Shown here piece after piece: positions 1-10,103 of a stretch of DNA of 64,000 bases. Origin of the DNA: Paramoeba atlantica (lineage: Eukaryota > Discosea); contig CDRNVI010000091.1 of NCBI GenBank assembly GCA_977017575.1, positions 1 through 64,000 on the forward strand, written 5' to 3'. The stretch's first letter is position 1. Each line of letters opens with the position of its first letter. Under the pieces are notes generated by a model that made no database searches, was not told the origin of the DNA, and was given only the letters and a program-made list of their open reading frames with translations. The translations under genes were made by a program, and so were the position numbers.

Positions 1-400
1 AAACTTTACTCCAAAGGAGAACTCCAGTCCCAACCATCTCAACCCTAGAAACACAACCCACAAGGACCTTAACCCCAACGATCTCGTCCCTACGGAACTT
101 ACCCCTAAAACATTCACCCCAAGGGAGAACTCCCATCCCAAGGATCCAACCCCCAAGGCCTTTAACCCTACGTATCCCAACTCTAGGGACACAACCCCCA
201 AAGGTCTTAACCCTACGACTCCAAACCCTAGGACACAACCCCCAAGGGCCTTAACCCCACGACACCGGGTCCAAAGGAGAGCTCCCCTCCTCACCACCTT
301 AACCCCAGGGACGTCACCCCCAAGGGCCTTACCCCCACGTATCCCAACTCTAGGGACACAACCCCCAAGGGGCTTAACCCTAGGGCCTTATCTCCAGGTC
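1..400. repeat. Degenerate C/A-rich tandem repeat
   Basis: This gene-free stretch is built from imperfect copies of a unit of roughly 35-45 bases. Recurring words are AACCCTAGGGACACAACCCC, CCAAGGGCCTTAACCCC and ACGTATCCCAACTCTAGGGA. Copies vary in length and order, so it is an old or fast-changing minisatellite. Some words (AACCCTA, TTAACCCTA) recall the C-rich strand of TTAGGG telomere repeats, but there is no run of perfect hexamers, so I do not call it a telomere. It leads into the C-rich tract just before the PFK-2/FBPase-2 gene. Confidence 0.7.
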
Positions 401-486
401 CAAAGGCGGGCTCCCCTCCCCCTCCCCTCCCCCCTCCCCCTCCCCCCCGCCGCCCCCCCCGTCCCCCCCACCCCCTCCGCCCTCTC

Positions 487-1815
487 ATGCTGCTCGTCAT
501 GGTCGGCCTCCCGGGCCGCGGCAAGACCCACCTCGCGCACAAGCTCTGCCGCTACATCACCTGGCTCGGGATCCGTGCGGAGGTGTTCCTGGTCCACCAG
601 TACCTCCGCGGCCTCGTCCCCCGCGGCACCGACCCCGGGGAGAGGCTCAAAGGGGCCTACTTCGCCCGCGACAACGCGGTGGGGCGACGGGAGCGGAGAG
701 CGGCGCTCGGGGCCGCCCTGCGCGACGTGCTGCAGTTCCTCGTGGGGGCCGTGGGGGGGGGCGGGGGGGCGGTGGCGCTGCTGGATGGGGAGGCGGCGTC
801 CAGGGAGCACCGCGGGTTCGTGGAGGACACCGTGAGGGGGTTTGAGGAGGGGCAGAGGAGGGGGGGGTCCGGGGTGACCTCGGTTTTTCCGATCCAGGTG
901 GTGTATTTGGAGATTGTGACCTCGGATGCGCACGCGAGTGAGATTTTTACGTATGAGTACCGACACCAGACGTGGAGGAATGATTTGGAGGGGAATACAA
1001 AGGCGGTGTTTGAGGCGGAGGCGGAGGCGTTGGAGGATTTTGGGCAGCGCGTGCGGCGGTGTAGGGAGGATTATGACCCGCTGGAGAGTGGCTCGTTTAT
1101 TCGTGTCGAGGATGAGAAGGATGAGTTTGTGATTCGTGGACTGTCTGGGTTTCTGCCGGCACGGCTCGCGGGGTGGATGCTCAACCTCCGTGTCGTGAAC
1201 TGCCTCCGTCATGAGATTTTGTTCTGCCGGCACGGACAGACGTCGTATAACCTGGATAATCGTATTGGTGGTGACCCGGAGGTCACGTGTGAGGGGGAGA
1301 GAGATGCCCGGGCGCTGCGTTCCTACATCCGCTGCCAGGGCTACACTACAGAAGGGCTCGTAGTATGGACCTCCCGGCTAAAGCGCACGATCCAAACGGC
1401 CGGGCCGTTGGAGCGGGACGGTTTCCCATGTCTGCGGTTCCGTGAGCTCAACGAGATCCACGCCGGGATCTGTGAGGGGATGACATACAGGGAGGTCGGG
1501 GAGACGTACCCCGCGATAGCTAAGTGGCGCAGTGCCGCCAAGTACACGTTTCGCTACCCCGGCGGCGAGAGCTACCAGGACTTGGTGTCACGGCTGGAAC
1601 CGATTATTATGGAGCTGGAATCCGCGAAGAAGTCCGTGTTGGTGGTGGCGCACCAGGCCGTGCTGCGTGCCCTGTTTGCGTATTTCTTTAACGAGGCCGC
1701 GCAGGATAGTGTGGGGATGGAGATTCCGCACGGGACGGTGTGGCGCGTGCGGGGAGCAGGTGGGCCAATGCCGAAAACGGAACGGGTCTCGCTTCAGTTG
1801 TTTCGGGATGAATAG
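487..1815 (+). CDS. PFKFB: 6-phosphofructo-2-kinase/fructose-2,6-bisphosphatase
   Basis: A bifunctional enzyme of 442 residues that would make and destroy fructose 2,6-bisphosphate, in kinetoplastids an activator of pyruvate kinase. The kinase half opens at once with the P-loop GLPGRGKT (residues 7-14), followed by a Walker-B-like strand ending LLDGEAASREHR where the family usually has DATN. The DF..R......Y.PL signature that closes the kinase domain is present (EDFGQRVRRCREDYDPLES). The phosphatase half has CRHGQTSYN (about residue 248), TSRLKRTIQTA, ELNEIHAGICEG, YPGGESYQDL and VVAHQA, so both catalytic histidines and the acidic residue are kept. There is essentially no N-terminal regulatory extension. 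The ATG at 487 follows a long C-rich tract; an in-frame ATG at 499 is an alternative. Base use shifts from C-rich to very G-rich near 700. Confidence 0.93.
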   Translation: MLLVMVGLPGRGKTHLAHKLCRYITWLGIRAEVFLVHQYLRGLVPRGTDPGERLKGAYFARDNAVGRRERRAALGAALRDVLQFLVGAVGGGGGAVALLDGEAASREHRGFVEDTVRGFEEGQRRGGSGVTSVFPIQVVYLEIVTSDAHASEIFTYEYRHQTWRNDLEGNTKAVFEAEAEALEDFGQRVRRCREDYDPLESGSFIRVEDEKDEFVIRGLSGFLPARLAGWMLNLRVVNCLRHEILFCRHGQTSYNLDNRIGGDPEVTCEGERDARALRSYIRCQGYTTEGLVVWTSRLKRTIQTAGPLERDGFPCLRFRELNEIHAGICEGMTYREVGETYPAIAKWRSAAKYTFRYPGGESYQDLVSRLEPIIMELESAKKSVLVVAHQAVLRALFAYFFNEAAQDSVGMEIPHGTVWRVRGAGGPMPKTERVSLQLFRDE

Positions 1816-2147
1816 GTATGGTTACTCATCAAAGGGGGCGTGTTTACTCGTTTTTCAGACGCAAATTGACTCCAAGTATTATCTTTGGAGTTTTTTACAT
1901 CTTTTTTACGGTATACTTTTGTGGGTTCAACTATGCGATCCAAGTCCGTCACCATACTTCTAAATTTTACGAATTTGTTTTGTGTATAGGCATTTCGTGT
2001 ATTCTTGTTTCTCCACTTATTGTTGGGACTCTTTAGATCTTTAATACTCAGAACGCGCAACATACTGTGCATAACGTCTGGAAATGCAGTGCTAGAAATT
2101 AGGTCTTAATCCTCACTTATGGCTAACTATTGATAAATATTTACTCC

Positions 2148-2894
2148 ATGCTTTTTATTTGCTTTCTTGCTGACTTCGCAGAGACACAAACTGTGCGTAC
2201 AGCAAGAGTACGGTTAGAAAATTTACCTCCCGAGTACGAACTCGATCGACTTGTAAGGAATTTACAAAACAGGCATAGTTCATGGAGTTTGAACACTCCA
2301 CTATCAGAGTGGAGAGGCGTACAATACAATGAACGCGCGCAAATATCGATCACCTGGCGTATGATGCAACTTGCTGGGACACTAGAATTGTCCCATCTTA
2401 GCTGCACCGTCGAAGAGTTTGACACGTGCGGAAATTTTATGAGTGGCGATATTGCGCTAAATAGTCTTCCGCTTAGTCTTCGACATTTGAATCTTGGGTT
2501 CAATAATTTTTCTGGGCCAATAGATTTAACAAGTCTTCCCCCCAACTTGGAGTTGCTTTGTCTATCTAACAACGGATTTAGCGGCGAAATATGTCTAACA
2601 CAGCTACCGCCAAAACTCCTTAAACTTTACCTTCAAGGCAATGCTTTTTCGGGTGCGATATGTTTGAGTGAATTACCGCCAATATTAACGTATGTTAACC
2701 TTGAAAATAATGCTTTTTCAGGGGCCGTCTATTTTGAAAATTTGCCTTCATCTCTCAGCACTTTAATTTTGTCTACTAATGAGCATCTTTACGGGGAAGT
2801 TACGAAGGCAAATTTACTTTTTATTAAGATAGATAGAACAAACATAACAATAGACAAATCTGTTTCCAGACAAGCTCTGGGTCTACATACTTAG
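2148..2894 (+). CDS. Secreted LRR protein, locus 1
   Basis: A 248-residue member of the LRR family found nine times in this window. The ATG at 2148 gives a short hydrophobic N-terminus (MLFICFLADFAETQ) that fits a signal peptide. Then comes the family N-cap (VRLENLPPEYELDRLV, NRHSSW) and about six repeats of about 23 residues of the type L..L.L..N.FSG.IDL..LPP. The C-cap is of the GEV-KANL...I type shared with loci 4, 6, 7 and 8. Unlike most paralogues, the cap motif C-x-W-x-G-x-x-C is degraded: the segment reads SEWRGVQYN with both cysteines gone. It is AT-rich, unlike locus 2 right beside it. The ligand is unknown. Trypanosomatid LRR surface proteins are a general analogy only. Confidence 0.8.
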   Translation: MLFICFLADFAETQTVRTARVRLENLPPEYELDRLVRNLQNRHSSWSLNTPLSEWRGVQYNERAQISITWRMMQLAGTLELSHLSCTVEEFDTCGNFMSGDIALNSLPLSLRHLNLGFNNFSGPIDLTSLPPNLELLCLSNNGFSGEICLTQLPPKLLKLYLQGNAFSGAICLSELPPILTYVNLENNAFSGAVYFENLPSSLSTLILSTNEHLYGEVTKANLLFIKIDRTNITIDKSVSRQALGLHT

Positions 2895-3198
2895 TGTGTG
2901 GGCCTCGTATTACTAGCTCCATACTTTGAAAAAATGCAACTACCTATATCATCTATAACATTAGTTTTCAAAGCCACTTTTCGGAGCTACACGACACAAA
3001 CTTTGCTCTCCCTCGTACCACAATCTCACTCTTAAAACTAAGGGCAAGTTATTTCATTTGCGACATTAAAAATATGCAGGTGAATTAAATTATAAAAGAA
3101 GTTGTATTAATTTGTTCTTTTGCAACAACCTTCACACTCCACTCCTTTCACACATTTTCTTATTCCTCCCCTCCTCTCTCCTCCCCTTTTCTCCCCCC

Positions 3199-3996
3199 AT
3201 GTTCCTTCCCCCCACCCTCCACGCCCTCACCCCCTCCGACACCCCCCTCCCCCCCCACCCCCGTATTGGAAAAGTCCACCACTCCGTCCTCTCCCCCGAG
3301 GACCTGCTCTGGCGCTTCACCGGGGGCCTCGAGACCCGCCACCCGACCTGGAAACGGTTCCAGCCCCCTCGCTTCTTCCGGCTCTTCTCCCCGCCCCGGG
3401 CGGTGTCCGTGTGTACGTGGGAGGGGGTGGAGTGTCCCACCCGCCCGGAGGTCGACACCATCGACTGGACCCACGAACGCCTGATGAACTGGGACCTCTC
3501 CGGGGCGTTGCGCTGGTCACAGCTCCCCCCATCCCTGCGTGAGCTGCACTTAAGTCACCACCCGAAGCTATGTGGCCGGGTGGACTTCGCGGCCTTACCC
3601 CCGGGGCTGCGTGTGTTCCGCGCGGAGGTGTGTAGTTTCTCCGGGGAGGTCGACCTCACGGTGCTTCCCCCTTCGTTGGAACACCTCGCGTTGTCGAGAA
3701 ATGATTTTAAAGGGGGGATTGATTTGTCTTCTCTTCCGGCCTCTCTGAGACGGTTGGATTTGAGAAATAATTATTTGACCGGGGAGGTTGCGTTGGATTG
3801 TCTTCCCGCGTCTTTGGAACAACTTTTGTTGTATGATAACATGTTTTTTGGGGAGGTGGATTTAAGTGCGCTCAATGTTCAAAAACGTATTCGTATTCAT
3901 TTAAATTTGGGGGCAAATTCTTTTACGAGGTACATACCTCAAGGGGAACTTCCATTTGGTGTCTTTTACGGAATTCAAAGGGATTTGCCATCCTAG
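3199..3996 (+). CDS. LRR protein, locus 2 (GC-rich copy)
   Basis: A 265-residue LRR protein. The ATG at 3199 lies inside a C-rich pyrimidine tract. The N-cap carries HPTWKRF and CTWEGVEC, followed by an IDWTH turn and about six 23-residue repeats such as LPPSLEHLALSRNDFKGG. The C-terminus (NLGANSFTRYIPQGELP) belongs to the N.F..Y.P class shared with loci 3 and 9, different from the cap of locus 1. There is no clear signal peptide from this ATG. The frame stays open upstream to about 3112, where it would encode a hydrophobic stretch (LLSHIFLFLPSSLLPF) but starts with TTG, so the true N-terminus is uncertain. The first half is C-rich and the second half G- and T-rich. Confidence 0.78.
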   Translation: MFLPPTLHALTPSDTPLPPHPRIGKVHHSVLSPEDLLWRFTGGLETRHPTWKRFQPPRFFRLFSPPRAVSVCTWEGVECPTRPEVDTIDWTHERLMNWDLSGALRWSQLPPSLRELHLSHHPKLCGRVDFAALPPGLRVFRAEVCSFSGEVDLTVLPPSLEHLALSRNDFKGGIDLSSLPASLRRLDLRNNYLTGEVALDCLPASLEQLLLYDNMFFGEVDLSALNVQKRIRIHLNLGANSFTRYIPQGELPFGVFYGIQRDLPS

Positions 3997-4029
3997 ATAC
4001 GAGTTTTGAATACATGTTCATAAGAGTAC

Positions 4030-4404
4030 ATACAGGAGGGGCTTCGGGTGAAACCTCAGAAAACTACGAAGCCAAATCCCGAGCCAAATCTTTGTTACTG
4101 GGGGTCAGCCGAAAAAGGGTCAAATCTTTGTTACTGGGGGGGTCCATTACTGGGGGGTCTACGGTATGTCAACAAAAGTCGTGTTAATGCGAAAAGGGTG
4201 GTAACGAGCAAAAGTATGTTAAAAAATAGAATTGTTCTTAATTTTTAGTAAAAGAGGTGCATATTCTCTCTTTTCCCTTGAAGCGAAGGTCACTTGATCA
4301 TGGAGAGTGCGGCTTCATGGGTACTGCATGACGCCCTGGAACTGCCATCTCACGGGTGGAGGGGACATAAGTAACTTATGTCCACAACTTAATCCCCCCT
4401 GTAT
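4030..4404. mobile_element. MITE-like element A with ATACAGG...CCCCTGTAT ends
   Basis: A non-coding element of about 375 bases bounded by TACAGGAGGGG on the left and CCCCCCTGTA on the right, consistent with a TA target duplication outside CAGG/CCTG ends. Inside are repeats of TTGTTACTGGGGG and the word TGTCAACAAAAGTCGTGTTA, which recurs in a perfect hairpin at 49633-49685. No protein is encoded. The family assignment (Tc1/mariner-like) rests only on the apparent TA site. Confidence 0.55.
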
Positions 4405-4431
4405 CTTGTTTTGGAAAATATTATCATGCAC

Positions 4432-5197
4432 ATACAGGGGGTGGCACGAAAATATGGGGGGGGTCAAATTTTTTATAACTAGTCCAATTTTAGAAAATAG
4501 CACCGCATTCGAGAGCTCTCTCAGAGATACGTGTCACCTGCTATTGCGTTTCCCGTGTCCAGGGGGGTAGGTCCCTATGCCAAAGGGGCTGAAAATAGCA
4601 ATTGCAAGTTTGAAATTATGAAAAATATGTCATTTAGTATCCACAATGACCTCCATGTTTTTGTAATGTAATATTAATACAAGTTGGAACAGTCTTCAAA
4701 GTGTTTAAAAATGTTTTGTTCTGTTCTCCTTTCAACAATTCGATCCAGATGCGATCGCCGAACGCAATTATGACCAATTCGTGGGGCATAATGAGCTTGT
4801 GGGGCATAACGGAAGAAAAGGACCCCGTTTCTTCATACTTCTTTACTAAAAGTATGCGCTGGGTGACTTTAAGCTGTCCTCGAGGACTGTAACAATTCCG
4901 ATCACGGTGCTTTGCACCCTTGTTATTGGAACAAGCCCGTTTCTGTGGCATAACGCGGCGGAAAGATTAAAAATAGAAGGAAAATACCTAAAATATCGAA
5001 AAAATCGATGAAATTGAAGAAAATAGCAAGTTCCGAAAACGTATTTTAATAGAAAATAAAAAACAATTAAAGCACGGGAAACGCCATAGCAGGTGACACG
5101 TATCTCTGAGAGAGCTCTCGAATGCGGTGCTACTTTCCAAAATTGGACAATTTATAAGATTTTTGACCCCCCCATATTTTCGTGTCACCCCCTGTAT
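4432..5197. mobile_element. MITE-like element B with ~135 bp inverted terminal repeats
   Basis: Bases 4432-4566 and 5063-5197 are near-perfect inverted repeats of each other. The outer ends read ATACAGGGGGTGGCACGAAA and, reversed, TTTCGTGTCACCCCCTGTAT. A TA dinucleotide flanks CAGGGGG/CCCCCTG on both sides. The roughly 500-base interior has no convincing gene, so this is a non-autonomous element that would need a transposase supplied elsewhere. It lies between LRR locus 2 and the coiled-coil gene at 5344 and starts only 27 bases after element A. Confidence 0.8.
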
Positions 5198-5343
5198 ACA
5201 AAGGTGCTAAATACAAAAGTCACATGTTTTTGGACCCCAATTATGTTTTTGGAATTTATTCAAAGATGCCAATAGCCATGTTTTTTAATTGAATTACTTC
5301 ATCTACCGCATGACGCCTCGTCAAATTTCCGATATATCCACAA

Positions 5344-7185
5344 ATGTTTGCCCCTTCGCTGAGTAGCCTGGAAAGCCGCCTTGGGAAAGCGAATTCATGC
5401 ACTACACTCAGAGAAGAATTTGACTCTTATTGTCCGAACACTTCTCATTTTCCATCGGAATCTTTGGATTTCCAAAGTTCTGCATTAGCTGCGCTACATC
5501 AAGAGCGTCTACAAGAAGTGATATGCGATCAGCGCGAGCAAGAACAGGCTTTGGAAAGCACAGAACGCAGACTGTTACAAAATTTAAAAGAACATGATCG
5601 TCTTATACGTGAATTAGGGGATCAGATCATAGCTGTAAATGATCAAAGAAGCGACGAAAGCGATGAAAAAGGTACAGCTACTAAAAAGGGAAAGAACGAA
5701 TTAGCAATCCTTGAAGCGCGCGATAAAGATTTAGCGCTTTGCGTTCGATTTTCTGCAGTTGAAAAGCATATTGACGAAGTCCAACATATATACGATAAAT
5801 TAAAAAATAGTGAAGATTCGGAAAATAATAGATTTTGCGAACTAGAAGAAGCAAACAACGCCCTACGAAGCCAAAGCACTTTGATGTGTCGCAAATGGAA
5901 TTCTTCAAAGATCACATATGCAGACAAAAAATCTAGAATTGAAGAATTAAGAAACCTTTTGGCAAGGGAGCTTTTGGAAAAAGAATCACTACTTTCTGTT
6001 CATTCAAACTTCTTGAAGTCTGTTACGAAAGCGGAAGAAAGCACCAAGCTTTTCTTTGCGGGAAATAGCAACAATCATGGTGAGCTCCAAGCTCGTAGCA
6101 GACAGCTAAAAAGGTCAGTTGACACTATAAAAGCAAAATTCATCGATCTGCATTTGATAAAGAGCAAAGCACTAGAGAAAGAGATGAATTTATACGAAAG
6201 TTCTGATGCCGCCGATTCTGTGCATAATGAGGAGAGCACGCGACTTGCGAATCTTGCCACTTCTGAGGAGCCATACACCCGGTCAAAAACTTTCAACATT
6301 GATTCACTAGAGCTACAGCATGCTATCCGCTGTCCTGAAAGTATGGATTCATTTCTTCTTTTATGTCATGGTCAATTGTACGTGAATGCGTTAGAGCAGC
6401 GAAATGCTGTAATCTTGGATATCTACCGAAAAATCGCACAGGATGTGACACGTCACTTAGCTTGTGGTGAAGACCGTGCACGAAATGATCTTCAACTAAA
6501 GTGTTATCTGCTTCAATGCCAAACCGAGAAACGAATTATAACAGAATCACTTCAAATTTTACAACTGGATGTCTCCAAGTTGAGAGAACGGGCCATTAAT
6601 ATAGACAGTGAACTTTCAGCACTTCGAGTAGACAACGTAGAGCTTAAGCTAGAGTTGCGTCAGGCTCAGAACACTTTACTCAAAGAGCAGCAATCCAAAG
6701 TTCCAGTGCATTGCGTTTCCGATAGAAAGGGGAAAAGAGTATGTCCTATAGAATCAGCATCTACAGCACAAGATCAGAGGAAGCGTTCAGAAAAACCCGT
6801 TACGAAAAGTTCTCGAGGCTACCATCTTGTACAAGTAGCTCCGTTGAAAGATTCAAAGAAAACAAAGAATCTACAAATACATTCGACGGTTTCTCCTAAA
6901 AGTGGAAGTAAGGACATGTCGCTGCCTACGGACAGCTCGGATCCGACAAACTCAAATACACGTCCAGGCGATATTGATGTATCACGAGTTGAGCTATCTG
7001 GAAAAGATCCGTGCTCTTCGGTAGAGAGTGTGTCAAATATTCACTTCGGAAGCAAAGAAATACACACTACTGCTAAGAGATCGCGTCGTATTTTAACGCT
7101 GACTCCGATGAACGAAAACGAAGACATTTGGACCTCATGGAATAGAGATGTCTCAGGGACGTCTAAATTGACATCTTCAGATTAA
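5344..7185 (+). CDS. Coiled-coil protein of unknown function
   Basis: I do not recognise this 613-residue protein. It is rich in Glu, Lys, Arg, Ser and Leu with long stretches of heptad-like pattern: residues about 50-110 (EQALESTERRLLQNLKEHDR), 130-260 and 385-445 (LRERAINIDSELSALRVDN). A Ser/Thr/Lys-rich, probably disordered tail follows from about residue 455, with a KR-rich patch (KRSRRILTLTPMNE) close to the end. No enzyme motif, signal peptide or membrane segment is visible. Such a layout suits a structural or cytoskeletal role, but that is a guess. Codon use is AT-rich like locus 1 and unlike the GC-rich genes around it. Confidence 0.75.
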   Translation: MFAPSLSSLESRLGKANSCTTLREEFDSYCPNTSHFPSESLDFQSSALAALHQERLQEVICDQREQEQALESTERRLLQNLKEHDRLIRELGDQIIAVNDQRSDESDEKGTATKKGKNELAILEARDKDLALCVRFSAVEKHIDEVQHIYDKLKNSEDSENNRFCELEEANNALRSQSTLMCRKWNSSKITYADKKSRIEELRNLLARELLEKESLLSVHSNFLKSVTKAEESTKLFFAGNSNNHGELQARSRQLKRSVDTIKAKFIDLHLIKSKALEKEMNLYESSDAADSVHNEESTRLANLATSEEPYTRSKTFNIDSLELQHAIRCPESMDSFLLLCHGQLYVNALEQRNAVILDIYRKIAQDVTRHLACGEDRARNDLQLKCYLLQCQTEKRIITESLQILQLDVSKLRERAINIDSELSALRVDNVELKLELRQAQNTLLKEQQSKVPVHCVSDRKGKRVCPIESASTAQDQRKRSEKPVTKSSRGYHLVQVAPLKDSKKTKNLQIHSTVSPKSGSKDMSLPTDSSDPTNSNTRPGDIDVSRVELSGKDPCSSVESVSNIHFGSKEIHTTAKRSRRILTLTPMNENEDIWTSWNRDVSGTSKLTSSD

Positions 7186-7488
7186 GGAGAATATATCGTG
7201 AGTAAGTCCGCAATAATACATGTCATTGAAATATGTTTTTTAAATTTGTTTTTTAATCTTTTCTGTATAATTTCTTTCTTGATTCTTGCCTGGCATTAGT
7301 ACTTTTCATGCACTCCAATGCATTCGACGTGAAAAATAACAATATTTCTGAGCTTCTTGCTGATATGAAAACATTCTCATATAGGAAGTTGTATAGCCAT
7401 GTTCTTGAAGACATCTTGTAATCGAGTTAATGGAAAGAAAGAGACCCTACATAATTTTCTTGAATTTTTTTTTGAATTCTTTTGTTTA

Positions 7489-9777
7489 ATGGCAGGAAGC
7501 AAGATTTTGTCCTCTCGTCGAAAGCGTGGATCTACTGATGAAAAGTCAGCAATCTCTTCTCGACCTCGCCAACAAAAAAAGATTTCTCGTCAACAGATCT
7601 CGTCCTCTTTGAATGTAGAAAACACCACTGACATTTCCTTAAACATTGAAAACAACATATTTGAGCACTCAGAAGATGAAGAAAAACCGTCCTTCCTCCT
7701 ACCTCAACCCCATCCACCCGAAACCGTATCTCCAACCCACCCAAGCCCCAAAACAACACCCCCACCACCTCCAAAACCTACACAAAAATCTGCCCTCAAA
7801 AAGCGCCCCGACCCTATCGAAACCACCCAACCCCCCGGCGCCTCCCTCCCCAAACTCCTGCAAACGTCCCACCACCTCATGTCCCACGCCTCCTCCTCCC
7901 GGGTCCAAACCATTGCCGACGAGCACGTCCTCCCCAGCCCCGTCGCCGTGAGCTCCACCCTCGAGGCCGCCCATGACCGCGCCCACACCCGGGAGCTCGT
8001 GTCCCAGGACCTTAAGAAGTGGAACTACTTTGTGAGTCGTCTGCGCACCGCGGACCACCTCACCTTCCCGCTACGCTCCTCCAAGGACCTGAGCTCCGGT
8101 CACAACCTCGCGGCCCTCACTACCGCACTGGAGCCCACCACGGAGCTGGAGAAGCGCATGCACGCGGTGTACGCGGCCACAGGGTTGCTGGATAGTGCGG
8201 AATCCCCACAAGATGGGGGACGCGAAGATATTTTGTTTCAAAAGGGGGATGAGGAAGGGGAGGGGACAAAACGATCTTTTGAAGCTATGAAACATGCGAG
8301 TACGAGTATGACAACTCCCGTAGAGGACACGACCCGTCCCACAGCCGGGTACCTTGCGAAACTTAAAAGCATCATGTCCCAGAATGTACAAAAACGAAAA
8401 CGTATGAATCAAATCAAATCGCGTGCCTACCACCGTATGAGGCGAAGGGAAGAGGAGAAAACGGCCAACGCCGCGTTGCAGCGGTTGCATGAAATCGACC
8501 CCGATGCCGCGGCCTTGAAACGGCAGCAGCGTATGGAGCGGCTGCGTGCGATCGAGAGAGCCACCATGCGACACCGCAACACAAGTAAGTGGGTGAGACA
8601 TGTGAAGAGGTTCGCGTCGTGGGATGCCAACGCCCGGGACGCGATGCATAAAGATGCGAGAAGACATGAGGAGTTAACGCGAAAGTGGGAGCAGGAGGGG
8701 GTGCTGCGCTCGGCTGAGTATGAAACAGAGCGACAGGTGCAGCGGGAGGAGGAGGAGAGTAAACAAACCGACGCGTTGGTGGATGCGTTGCTGGATGGGG
8801 AGGGGAGTGACGCGGAGGTTGGGGCAGGGGGGAGAAAGAAAAAAGGCAAAAGTCTTACGGCTGTGTTGGGGGTGGAATCTTCGTCGGATCCGACGCAGAA
8901 TGCTAGGGAGGGACTCGCAGGAATGGGGTTTATGCGCCGAGCACAGCAGCGGAAGGAGATGGAGATGTTGCGCGAGGTGGAGGAACTGGAGCAGCAGGCG
9001 ATGGAGTGGAAAAATGGTAAACATGGAGATGGGGAGGAACAATGTGGTTCCGGGACTCAAAATACAGAACATGACCTCCATGTCACGACCAGTCGAACCG
9101 GAGGCCGTAAAAAATTTTCCCGACCTTTAGTAGACGAGGAAAACGGAAATTTTCCGAAAAGTACGCCAAACACTTCCTCATCAAACACTGCTCAAAACCC
9201 TTTATCTTCTTCAGCACCCCAAACCACCCACTCTTTAAACACCACCCGAAACTCGGCTCCCACCCAGCAGCAACAGCTCATCTCCGCAGCCTTCGCCCCG
9301 GACGAGCTGCTGCTGCGTGAGCTTGAAAAAGAAAAGACTGCGGCACTGCAATCCGACCTCACCCCTCTGGACCCTCAATCCGCTCTCCCGGGGTGGGGGG
9401 AGTGGGGAGGGGAAGCTCCGGAGCGTAACCGAATCCAGCAAGCTCGTCTCTCCCGGTTGAAAGCCAAACAGCAGCTCGAGCTGCGTGTCCTCCAGGCCAA
9501 GCGCAGGGATGCGGGTCTCGAGCATGTCTACCTTAGCGAGCTCTCGGAGAATGTCTCGGAGAAGTACCGGTTAAATAAGGTGCCGTACCCGTATGAGAGT
9601 GAGGAGCAGTACAACCGAGCGATGCGCATGCCGCTCGGGAGGGAGTGGAATACTGAGATGACGGTGTTCCAGAATACCCGACCTCCGGTAGAGGTAATCC
9701 CCGGGTGCGTGATCCGACCGGTGGATCTGGAGGCTGGGAACCAGAAGAAGACCCCTCAGACGAAATTGCGCAGGTAG
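7489..9777 (+). CDS. UTP14: U3 snoRNA-associated protein UTP14
   Basis: A small-subunit processome component needed for early 18S rRNA processing in the nucleolus; in yeast it activates the helicase Dhr1. The family signatures are in order: LKKWNYFVSRLR with the following LR.ADHL segment (about residues 172-190), KRMNQIKSRAYHRMRRREEE (about 305-325), the hallmark RHRNTSKWVRHV (about 360), LPGWGEWGGEAP (about 632-642), and the C-terminal YPYESEEQYNRAMRMPLG and TRPPVEVIPGCVI. Pro-rich, Ser-rich and acidic linkers separate these blocks. The frame opens at 7399; I prefer the ATG at 7489 (MAGSKILSSRRKRG) because the upstream part is a T-rich pyrimidine tract. The product would be 762 residues. Confidence 0.93.
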   Translation: MAGSKILSSRRKRGSTDEKSAISSRPRQQKKISRQQISSSLNVENTTDISLNIENNIFEHSEDEEKPSFLLPQPHPPETVSPTHPSPKTTPPPPPKPTQKSALKKRPDPIETTQPPGASLPKLLQTSHHLMSHASSSRVQTIADEHVLPSPVAVSSTLEAAHDRAHTRELVSQDLKKWNYFVSRLRTADHLTFPLRSSKDLSSGHNLAALTTALEPTTELEKRMHAVYAATGLLDSAESPQDGGREDILFQKGDEEGEGTKRSFEAMKHASTSMTTPVEDTTRPTAGYLAKLKSIMSQNVQKRKRMNQIKSRAYHRMRRREEEKTANAALQRLHEIDPDAAALKRQQRMERLRAIERATMRHRNTSKWVRHVKRFASWDANARDAMHKDARRHEELTRKWEQEGVLRSAEYETERQVQREEEESKQTDALVDALLDGEGSDAEVGAGGRKKKGKSLTAVLGVESSSDPTQNAREGLAGMGFMRRAQQRKEMEMLREVEELEQQAMEWKNGKHGDGEEQCGSGTQNTEHDLHVTTSRTGGRKKFSRPLVDEENGNFPKSTPNTSSSNTAQNPLSSSAPQTTHSLNTTRNSAPTQQQQLISAAFAPDELLLRELEKEKTAALQSDLTPLDPQSALPGWGEWGGEAPERNRIQQARLSRLKAKQQLELRVLQAKRRDAGLEHVYLSELSENVSEKYRLNKVPYPYESEEQYNRAMRMPLGREWNTEMTVFQNTRPPVEVIPGCVIRPVDLEAGNQKKTPQTKLRR

Positions 9778-10103
9778 AGTGGCGAGGGGGAGAGCGGGCC
9801 TCTTCTCGTGAAGAGGCATTTCAGGTAAGAAACAAAGACGCAGGGATGCATTTTTGAGGTGTTTGGCGTTGCTATTATCGATGCAGTAAGTTAAGGGGAG
9901 TACAACGGGTTTGATGAGGCAAAGAGGGCATGTTCTTTGCAAGGAGATGAGGTATCGTTCATGTGGAATCAACGAATAGTAATATTCTTTCTGTTTTTCC
10001 GAATGCTTTATTCATTTACATTCGCACTTTTTTTGTTTGTTTTCCCGACTGTGATACACTTTTCGTTATTAGAGAAGAATTTTTGTGATACCATTTGTAA
10101 GTT
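9778..10103. other. Intergenic spacer before the LRR pseudogene
   Basis: No gene seen. Bases 9983-10065 are T- and C-rich (TTTTTTTGTTTGTTTTCCCG), suitable as a trans-splicing pyrimidine tract for the LRR locus that follows. Confidence 0.4.

Noticed and set aside
1-400. Telomere end
   Set aside because: TTAACCCTA-like words occur, but without perfect hexamer runs, and the unit is 35-45 bases long.
1818-2036. 72-codon frame with two hydrophobic segments just after PFKFB
   Set aside because: It starts three bases after the PFKFB stop with no splice acceptor and no recognisable family; most likely PFKFB 3' UTR.
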